Assembly: GCA_963978905.1 (NCBI GenBank)
Contig: OZ022256.1
Coordinates: forward strand, 33,443,426 to 33,507,425
DNA: 64,000 nucleotides
DNA from: Trichostrongylus colubriformis
Taxonomy: Eukaryota > Nematoda > Chromadorea > Rhabditida > Trichostrongylidae
Direction: 5' to 3'
Program-made: the position numbers and the translations under genes
Shown: positions 56,480 through 64,000 of the stretch, piece by piece
Numbering within the stretch: position 1 is the first letter of the stretch
Layout: the number at the start of each line of letters is the position of its first letter
The notes under the pieces: generated by a model
Database searches by the model: none
Told to the model about the DNA's origin: nothing
The model's input: only the letters and a program-made list of their open reading frames with translations

Positions 56480-58590
56480 AAGACAAAGCAAAGTTTATTT
56501 GGGGACAGGAACAAGAAGAGGCATTCCAACGTCTCAAACTCCTTTTGGTCTCCAAGCCGTGCCTGGCTTTCCCACAGGATAAGGAGTTTTTTCTCCATAC
56601 GGATGGTAGCCAGACCGCCGTCGGTGCGGCCCTCTTTCAGTGCAGCTCCGAATCCGATAAACAATTGGTCGCTGTAGGATACTTCAGTAAGGCCTTGTCC
56701 GATTCCCAGCAGAAATGGAGTCCCACACACATCGAACTGTTCGCTATAATAAGCGCACTGCGATTTTTTCGTACCACCATTTATGGGAATCACACCACTA
56801 TTTTCTCTGACCACCGTCCGCTCACGTTCCTGCTCACCCATCACAAAACGCACGACAACCTCACACGCTGGGTAGTGGAGTTACAAAGTTACGACGTCAC
56901 CATCGAATACTTAAAAGGATCTTCAAATGTGGTAGCAGACGCTCTCTCCCGGGCCCCTAATCCAAAGGTTCGCTTCCAAGACGGCACGCCGGAGGCAGAG
57001 GACATTGTGGAATTCCCCGTGAGCATCAATACTCTGCAAGCACAAACCTACTCTGTTCGCCCGACCGTCCTTTGTCTCGGCACCATCCATGCCATCCGTC
57101 CTTACGACGCGCTCCAAGAACAAAGGCAAGACCCCTTTTGCGCAGCGATCACGCTTTTCATCGGAACTCAGCGCTTCCCGGACAACCTCAGCGAACAACA
57201 AACAGCCGCTTGGCTCAAAATTGCAGAAAAGTGCGTCTTACGGCGAAACGGGTGCCTATACTACAACGACCGTTTGACACCGGACTCCCCCTTCCGATCA
57301 GAACGCCTAGTTGTACCCGAAAAGCTCAGGGAACCTATATTCCTCGCTTTTCACACCAGCCCCTCGTCCGGTGGCCACTTCAACTGGCGGAAGACGCTGG
57401 CCAAAATAGCACGTAAATATTTTTGGCCGCACATGGCCGAGGACGTCTTAGCCCTTGTACGGGCATGCGAACCTTGTCAGCGCAAGCGCCCGAACCTAAG
57501 AAATCAGGAACAGCTTATCCCGGTGGTTAGCGGTGCTATTTTCGACAAAGTATTTGTCGACCTCACGGGCCCCCTTCACACCTCAGAGGCCGGCAACAAA
57601 TACATACTTGCTATGATCGATCACTATTCTAAATATGTCATTGCCGTGCCGCTCCCGGACTGCACCGCGGTTACTGTAGCTCAGGCGATAGTATCTGAAT
57701 GTATTCTGAAGTTCGGTGTTATGACAAAACTTGTTTCAGATAATGCGTCCTACTTCACTGGCGAGGTCATGTCACAAATAGGACGCTTTCTTCGAATCCA
57801 CAGGTACTTCTGTACCCCTTACCACCACGAAGGAAATGGGGCATGTGAACGCATTTTTGCTACTTTCCACCCCATGTTACGAACAAATATCAATGAGAAT
57901 CAACTGGACTGGGATCGATTTGTCTCAGCTTGCGCATTCATGTATAACACATCTGTTCATTCCAGCACCAACAACACACCCTTCTTTCTGATGTTTGGTC
58001 GCGATCCCGTCTTCAACGTGGACCTTCTCATCAGGCATGATTCCGAACGCCACGTTACGTCTTTCGACGATTCTGCACTCTATATTCAAAATTTGGTTTC
58101 GACGCTTCACGCCGCTTGGCGCGCTGCCGCTCGCTGCAATGACCGTCAGCGTGAAGCCTACAAGAAACAATACGATCGTACACATTTAGAACCCCTTCCT
58201 ATCCGGGTGGGCGATCGGGTGTACCTTCGCAATCTAAAACCCACCGTAGGTCTCTCTCAAAAACTTTGTTACCCGTGGCTGGGTCAATTTCGAGTCCTTG
58301 AAGTCAATCCTCCCCACCTCACCATTCTTAGTGTCTCGTCGCCACAATCCACCCCTAAAAAGGTGCACATGAATCAGGTTAAACGGTGCAATATTCTCTC
58401 TGGCCCTGTTTTTACTACACCATGGCTGCCAGAGGTAGAACACCTTGCGCTCACCGCCAGCGAGGCAAGTGATCGCGCCATAGATGGCTACGATCACTCG
58501 GTCACAGAACCAACTCCCCAGCCGCCTCAGCCCGCTCACGCTTCCCACTCATATAACACTCGTTTCAGGGGTCGACGAACATCGATCTGA
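56476..58590 (+). CDS. pol: RNase H and integrase of the LTR element
   Basis: 704 codons in frame +1. RNase H: LHTDGSQTAVGAALF (first Asp), then HIELFAI and SDHRPLTFLL. Integrase: an HHCC zinc module (GGHFNWRKT...CEPCQRK, 57360-57490) and the DDE core with VDLTGPL (57556), VSDNASYF (57740) and GACERIF (57845). The C-terminal part has the VGDRVYLRN SH3-like block; no chromodomain is evident. The stop is at 58588-58590. This is the second half of pol, separated by the frameshift at ~56460. Catalytic residues look intact. Confidence 0.93.
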   Translation: MKDKAKFIWGQEQEEAFQRLKLLLVSKPCLAFPQDKEFFLHTDGSQTAVGAALFQCSSESDKQLVAVGYFSKALSDSQQKWSPTHIELFAIISALRFFRTTIYGNHTTIFSDHRPLTFLLTHHKTHDNLTRWVVELQSYDVTIEYLKGSSNVVADALSRAPNPKVRFQDGTPEAEDIVEFPVSINTLQAQTYSVRPTVLCLGTIHAIRPYDALQEQRQDPFCAAITLFIGTQRFPDNLSEQQTAAWLKIAEKCVLRRNGCLYYNDRLTPDSPFRSERLVVPEKLREPIFLAFHTSPSSGGHFNWRKTLAKIARKYFWPHMAEDVLALVRACEPCQRKRPNLRNQEQLIPVVSGAIFDKVFVDLTGPLHTSEAGNKYILAMIDHYSKYVIAVPLPDCTAVTVAQAIVSECILKFGVMTKLVSDNASYFTGEVMSQIGRFLRIHRYFCTPYHHEGNGACERIFATFHPMLRTNINENQLDWDRFVSACAFMYNTSVHSSTNNTPFFLMFGRDPVFNVDLLIRHDSERHVTSFDDSALYIQNLVSTLHAAWRAAARCNDRQREAYKKQYDRTHLEPLPIRVGDRVYLRNLKPTVGLSQKLCYPWLGQFRVLEVNPPHLTILSVSSPQSTPKKVHMNQVKRCNILSGPVFTTPWLPEVEHLALTASEASDRAIDGYDHSVTEPTPQPPQPAHASHSYNTRFRGRRTSI

Positions 58591-58997
58591 CCGGTTGGTC
58601 CTTTCTCAGAAGCCGTTTCCCTTCCTTTTTTTCAGAGCAGGCAGCTCCCCGCCGTTAGGCTCGCCGCCTCTTCGTATTGACTGATCGTGACTCCGATAAC
58701 ACTTTCATCAGCATCCTGAAGCAATTCCTTCTCATTCTATCGACGCGTCTTATTCACTTTTTACTCCTCTTTACAACTAACTTTTTTCTTTTTTCCTCCT
58801 TTACGCGCACTCATGTTTTCGCTGTATGTCGAATTTTCGTCATTAAGTTCGCTATTATTATCTTGATTTCGCGAGTTTTCCTTCCTCTTTTTCTCGCAGC
58901 TCGTTTTTTTACCACATCATTGCGGTTCCTCTTATAATACAGCTGCTTTTCAGGTAATTGTAGTGAACCCGACAGCGATCTGTATTTTTGATGCTTG
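58591..58997 (+). promoter_or_regulatory. Pyrimidine-rich spacer with splice acceptor before the helicase ORF
   Basis: The ~400-base gap between pol and the helicase is very T/C-rich (58715-58950) and ends with GCTGCTTTTCAG (AG at 58952-58953), a textbook nematode 3' splice site, 44 bases before the helicase ATG. With the donor at 48170 it could give a spliced subgenomic mRNA, as retroviruses use for env, or it could be a trans-splice site. Confidence 0.6.
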
Positions 58998-61900
58998 ATG
59001 GACCGTCCTCCACCGTCACCGGAGCGCTCCGTCTCAACGGATGGTACATCCAGGTACTCTTCCGTTTCAGAACATTCAGTTGAACGTCGCGATGCGACAT
59101 GTCATCGGAACCGTTTCGTTAAAGAGGAAAAGTCGTCCGCGACTTCCTCAGATAATGGTTCTTCAGCTAGTACCCCGGCGGCCCAAGTCCCTGTGGGTGG
59201 CCCCGGCGAGCCCCCCGCGGAAGCCATGGATACCTCGGCTCCGCCGGAATCCCCAGTGATTTTGGCGGTGGACCCATACGCAAGGACCCCTATTGTGGTA
59301 ACGTACACACCCCCGCCCAACTCGAGGCGCCCGCGTACTAGCAGCGTCTCCTCGCGCAACCGCGGCTCTCCGCAATCACTGACGTCGGAGAGAAGGGCCA
59401 CCAGCGTCGAGGGGCTGCCATCGCAGGACGACCTACAGCCGTTGTCTCTCATAACCACGTCCATGGAGCAGCTCAGCGTCTCTCAGCAGGAGCTTAGTGA
59501 CCAACCTCCCTCTGCGCCCCCCGCGGCACAGCTTCCGTCCTCCTCGCGTGGACGCACCTCACACGAGGCTAAACCGGCTCGCGGTTCGACCTCCCGTCGA
59601 GCCTCTGCGGGGCGCCCCGCCACGCAAGGTACTGCAATCCAACCTCTGGCCGGATCGGCCTCCACTTCAGGAACAGGTTCAGTACGCGGCAACACTCGCC
59701 GCGGTTCTCGGGCAGGTGCACGAGGCGCCAAACGTCCGCGACCGCTGTCTCCTCATTCGCTGCCACAGGTAAATATCAGCCAGTTGCCCCGGCAGACCCC
59801 CCTGGGTTACACCAATTATTTGGCTCAACGCCATCCCTGGGCGCGCTTTATTAACCCTCGCCCCACTCGTTTGCTACGGGAACAACTCCCCACGGTGGTC
59901 ACCACGTTGAGCATCTACGTTTATCGTCATTTACCCGACACGGGTTATCTCTCTATTCGCTTTAATAAATCTCTTTTTCCGCAGGTAACACTACGACAGG
60001 ATCGACCTCCCATTGAGATCCCCTTCATTGAGGTTCCCCATTTGGAAGACTCGCTCGCTTCCCGCGAACGGTCCTTGCAGGTTATTAACGATCTTCTCGC
60101 TGGTACCTACGTCGACATCGACGTTGCGGATCAGCCACTGACGTCATCTACGGAGCATCCGTACGCCATCGCTCCCACCCTGTGGAACGGCATCCGTCCC
60201 GTATTGTATCAGATCGTGTCGACCGGATGGGGCACCGGCGTCGTTTTAGAAGTGAAGGACTTCTTTGCTATCGGGCCTGACCGGCGTGATCTCCATTGCA
60301 TCACCCTCGATCAGCATGGCATTGAGATCTTGCGCGGTGGCCGCGGCTTTAACAGGTCGTTGGTCTCCGTTAAAGACTTTGTATGGGTATATAATGTTAA
60401 ACCCACGCGGCAAGCGCTCAAAGATCCCGCGGCCGTTCTGGAGCAATCACGTATACCCCGCACGACAGCTCTTGACACCTCCTCGGTGTACTTTTTTAGA
60501 GCATCGCACTTCGCTTTCGCAAAACCCACTGATCGCGAGGAGCCCATTTACGGTATCATCCTGTCCTTGGGCACCCGTCGTGGCCGCGTTATCTCGGCTC
60601 GGGCAGCTTTTGAAGGCTGCCCCGAAGCCGTCACCATCACCCCTTTCCTTTGCACCTTCCCGATGGATCAGCTCGCCCTATACGAGGTCGTGTCCGCTCG
60701 TTCGCGCGCGAACGTCTCGTCGGCAATGCGGTTCTCGGAACCTCCCGTTTCCTTTGAGGCAAGGGACCACCTGGCCAACGTCGTGCGCTGTTTCTTCCCA
60801 ATGCACCCCGAGGAGGGCATTTTGCCCCTCTCGGTGGATCGCATCACCCAGGAGGAGCGGGACTGGCTTTCAGACCGCCTCAATAACTTCACCAGCTACC
60901 TAGCAGATAAAGACCTCGCCAGGAAACGGCTTGGTAAAATCTGCAATGCCGCTTGTTCTGCGCTGGCGGCCGTAAATTCCGCAGAGGATGACCGTAGATC
61001 GCACCGCAGTGAGGCTACGGTCGTAACGCCGGAATGGTTCCCTATGCGCCTGCGAGTTGTCCTGTCGGATATGACTTCCGAAGCGGGGTGGACCTCCGGT
61101 CGTCAGGCCGTCCTATGGATTCCTGGCGCCAGCCGTTTGATCCGCCTCAAAGTCGTAGACGTTCAGGCCGCCACGAGGGATCGAACTCTTACAGTGGCTC
61201 TTCAGGCCTTCCGATGGTCTAACAACTCCCTCACAGATGATATCGATCGGTACGGCCGCACGGTTGGGGCGGATACCGTAATTGATGTCTGCCTCCGCTT
61301 GTGCAAGTCTACCGCCGCGGCAGACCCAATCTACGACCTCGTTTCCCACACCGATATTTTCGCAGGTTTGAGGTTTACCTCCACTGCCTCGACGCTTATC
61401 GACCTCGTGTACGGTAGCCTCGCGCAGGAAGGAGCCGCTGCACGGCACCATCGACCCGCCGCCGCGCAACCACCACCACCTCAAACCTACTCCGTATTCG
61501 GTCGTCCGGTGTCGCTGACCGTCGATCAAGCAGAAGCGGTGCGTCTTGGCACCTCCCGCTTACCCGTGGTGGCCATCCAGGCCGCCTTCGGCACCGGAAA
61601 AACACTTGTGGGAGCCCTTATTGCAGCGCTCTCCTCGGTCGAGCCGAATTCCACCGTTATAGTCACAACGTCGACTAATGCCGCTGTGGCGCAATTCACC
61701 GAGACCCTCCTCTCGCTGGATGATTTCCCTAAGCTGCGAGTAGTGAGGCATATCTCCGACACAGCGGCGGCCGGCAATCTGACCCCCACGTCTGTCGACC
61801 TTAATAAGGTTCTCAAGACCCTTGGCGACGTGTTGGGCGATGAATTGGATGAGGATGAGCGCGAGGTTTGCGCTCGGTTCAAGTCGTGCCGACAGCTTCT

Positions 61901-62953
61901 CGAGGACTATCTCGAGCACCCTCAAATGGTGCCCGAGATGTCCGACGACGATAAGGCGGAGTATGAGATAGCGGAACAATTCGTTTCGCTGACCCTCAAA
62001 AGGATGGTTCGCATCCTTTTCCGCTCTTATCGACCCTCAGTGCTGTGCATGACCACCTCATCGCTGCTCAACTCAACGGCGACCGGTGGCATCTTCAAAA
62101 CATATATTCCATCCTTCCGCGTAGTCATAGGGGACGAGGCGTCCCAAATTCCTGAGCCGGCTCTGTTAGCCATAGCAGTCCGGTTACAGGACGCCCGTCA
62201 CGTCTACATTGGGGACGTGCATCAGTTGTCTCCGCACTCCAAGTGCCCCCTGACTCTAACCCGGTTTTGCACGGCGCTCGGGGCGTCATGACCCTTCTGC
62301 TTCGCGCACCCGCTATCCCGGTGGCCCCACTTGTAACAACTTTTAGGTGTCACCCCTCCCTTATCCAATTACCCAACCAGCTGGCCTACAATGGGGCGCT
62401 AGTAAGCGGTACGCGCCCGGAAACGCGTCGCTTATTACTGAATATCATGGATTTCCCAACGGCTGGCATACCCTTCCTTTTCGTCGATTTATTCGGCGAA
62501 TCGGTACGCGCAGCAAATCGCTCCCACTATAACTTGTATGAGGCTGAGGTGGCGACGACCTTCATAGGGCACCTGCTCAGTAAGGGCCTTCCCCGGACCA
62601 GCATGTGTGTCATCACCTTCTACAAGGAGCAATATCGGCTGATGGCGGCACGTTTGGACGCCCTTGGAGTTGAGGTGACGACAGTTGACTCAGTCCAGGG
62701 CCGCGAAAAGGAGGTAGTGATTTTGCTTTCCACTAAAACCGAAATGTCTCCAGATACCTCCGACTTCCTGGACGACTATCGTCGTCTCAACGTCGCCGTC
62801 ACGCGCTGCCGACACGGCCAATTTGTGTTCGGCCACGCGCATAGCCTCAGGGACATGCAATCCTGGGGACGCCTACTACAGTGGGCGCAGTCTATCAATG
62901 CCATCGTCCCCGCCTCGGACCTACCCCGCTACTTGCGGCTTCCCCAGCCTTAA
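58998..62953 (+). pseudogene. SF1 Upf1-like helicase encoded by the LTR element
   Basis: ATG at 58998; frame to 62291, then frame +2 to the stop at 62951-62953, with the shift at the C5 run 62247-62251. About 1,318 codons. Residues 1-270 are Ser/Pro-rich and disordered; 270-830 are globular with no domain I can name. The helicase core is: Q motif (LTVDQAEAV, ~840), Walker A AAFGTGKT (~862), Walker B VIGDEASQIPE (~1043), motif III GDVHQLSP (~1071), then past the shift TVDSVQGREKEVV (motif V, ~62690) and LNVAVTRCRH (motif VI, ~62790). This order is that of SF1B Upf1/MOV10/DNA2-type RNA or DNA helicases. The Walker A lacks the usual GPP. It may act on the element's RNA or on host RNA control; that is inference. 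Confidence 0.9.
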
Positions 62954-63019
62954 GCTTGGTGAGCCCATTCCTTTTTTTCCGCCTTTCTTGTCTTTGAAAG
63001 TCCGGATCGGACTTTGGGT

Positions 63020-63031
63020 AAAGGGGGGAGG
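63020..63031 (+). promoter_or_regulatory. Polypurine tract
   Basis: AAAGGGGGGAGG immediately precedes the 3' LTR (TGTGAG at 63032), the expected primer for plus-strand DNA synthesis. It shows the ORFs between the LTRs belong to one element. Confidence 0.88.
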
Positions 63032-63409
63032 TGTGAGCGGCACGGCGCAATCTCCCAGCGCCGCACCGCATGTTTTCACGATGACTCATGTGAATGCTTT
63101 CAGGAGGAGGAGCGGCAGCGAGCTTCTGCGAGGAGTCTGCCATCGAAGCGTCCCGTGGACGCACGTTTCGCTTCATCTCTCACGATCTGGGGCGATGCCC
63201 CCTACCACAGAAGCCGCTTGTGATCTTCACTTTTGCATGACATTGTAACTATGTTCTGTGCCTTATTACTTGCATACCGTGTCTTCGTTCGTTTGGTTAT
63301 CTACCGTACTTTCATCCATTTATGTCCTTTTGGATAAACTTTAGTGTATCATCCTATCTCTCTCACAGAAGTATTCCAAAACACCTTTCACTGCGCGGCG
63401 CTACTTACT
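63032..63409 (+). repeat. 3' LTR, 378 bp
   Basis: Same length and, by eye, the same sequence as the 5' LTR. Followed by the AGTT target duplication (63410-63413). Confidence 0.95.
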
Positions 63410-63413
63410 AGTT

Positions 63414-64000
63414 CCATTTCGGCGATGACCGCGTCACTGCATGTACCAGTCCAGAGGTCGCCCATAATTTGCTCAGATCTTGCGTGGAAGACTATTATAT
63501 ACTCCAGTAACCGGAATCTGGCAGCTATTCATATGTGCTAAAGTCTAAGACAGCAATTACTCGAGGAGTGCGTTCTCGAAGCTCCTGGTACAGCGAGAAT
63601 TCACGAAGCGTGCCCATGGGTTTTAGTCAATTCGACAGTGAGTGAGTTATCGAGATCTCTAGTGGCAACTGAACCTGAAGTGTCTTGTATAGTACTGTGC
63701 GAAGTAAGCAGGCAACTGTCAAGGAACAATTAAACCTCAATAGTAGACTCCGTAGCATTGCGAAGACCGTTTACATCCTTGCCGTAGACTTTGGCGCAGT
63801 TCTCTGAATGCGATGGAATACCAGCTATGTTGTCGGAGTTTTGTGACTATCGGAAACATCAGGACGTATTACGAAGCGAATAGTAGTCGACTGAGGGCGT
63901 TTGATGGTGACGTGCTGTGCAGCTGGTATAGAGGGCGGAGTCAGCCAGTAAGGGTCACGCACCGTAAAGTACAAAGATCTGCTGCTAAACACAATGAGTT
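63414..64000. other. Right flank of the LTR element
   Basis: 63414-63523 (minus) is the upstream part of the split open frame described at 47446-47743. Beyond that the minus strand holds short open blocks (for example about 63540-63620 and 63860-63990) with stops between them. Exons are possible, but I cannot fix splice sites. No repeat boundary is seen. Confidence 0.4.

Larger units (their letters stand above)
47744..63409 (+). mobile_element. 15.7 kb Ty3/Gypsy-type LTR retrotransposon with env-like and helicase genes
   Basis: Two 378-bp LTRs (47744-48121, 63032-63409) start TGTGAGCGG and end CTACTTACT. They are flanked by AGTT at 47740-47743 and 63410-63413. PBS and PPT are in place. Coding order is gag, envelope-like glycoprotein, protease, RT, RNase H, integrase, helicase. 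The RT (LPFGLKNA, YLDD) and the order RNase H before integrase place it with Ty3/Gypsy. The usual size of such elements is 5-8 kb, so it is about twice normal. The excess is the glycoprotein (~2 kb), the helicase (~4 kb) and a 1.38 kb foldback in the leader. LTRs appear identical, so insertion was recent, yet three stops and three frameshifts interrupt the coding frames. Confidence 0.95.

Noticed and set aside
58998..62953. Helicase as an ordinary host gene that the element happened to surround
   Set aside because: It lies between integrase and the polypurine tract on the element's strand, has no introns, and ends about 70 bases before the PPT, so it is best read as part of the element. Other copies would settle it.
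47744..63409. BEL/Pao assignment of the LTR element
   Set aside because: The RT motif LPFGLKNA..F and the integrase style fit Ty3/Gypsy better, although both groups share the protease-RT-RNase H-integrase order.

Overview
This is a eukaryotic window. It has spliced genes with GT-AG introns, a dense mix of mobile DNA, and two host genes whose products resemble Caenorhabditis proteins. The repeat-rich introns, RTE and Penelope retroelements, TA-flanked mariner relatives and pure poly-G tracts suggest a nematode, most likely a strongylid (hookworm-like) parasite. The species assignment is inference.

Layout. 1-12 kb holds no host gene I can support. It is a field of inverted-repeat elements (MITEs), a deleted mariner at 1948-2779, one copy of a 0.74 kb TA-flanked MITE (second copy at 15343), and a 146-bp tandem repeat. 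12.1-19.2 kb (+) is a ten-exon SLC46/proton-coupled folate transporter-like gene whose exon phases all agree. 20.5-28.2 kb (-) is the convergent neighbour: a BTB-BACK-nine-C2H2 zinc-finger gene that I identify as the eor-1/PLZF orthologue. 29-39 kb is a graveyard of non-LTR elements: decayed RTE pieces, a head-to-head pair of 5'-truncated Penelope-like elements (PLEs), and a near-complete PLE with a near-complete RTE (34833-38099) inserted in it. 40.8-47.4 kb holds two related elements with long terminal inverted repeats, about 1.0 and 5.5 kb. The larger one contains a palindromic MITE and an inverted dimer of mariner 3' ends.

47744-63409 is the centrepiece: a 15.7 kb LTR retrotransposon with 378-bp LTRs that look identical, a 4-bp target duplication (AGTT), a candidate primer-binding site and a polypurine tract. 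Its order is gag, an envelope-like membrane glycoprotein segment, protease, RT, RNase H and integrase (Ty3/Gypsy type), then a separate ~1,300-codon ORF encoding an SF1 Upf1-like helicase. A 1.38 kb near-perfect foldback transposon sits in its leader. The element splits a minus-strand open frame of the flanking DNA.

How parts may work together (inference). gag/pol give a replication-competent layout, the membrane protein could allow budding or cell-to-cell spread, and the helicase could act on the element's RNA or against host RNA surveillance or silencing. This copy is broken by three in-frame stops and three frameshifts, two of them at C5 runs, so either it is dead although young or the assembly has homopolymer errors.
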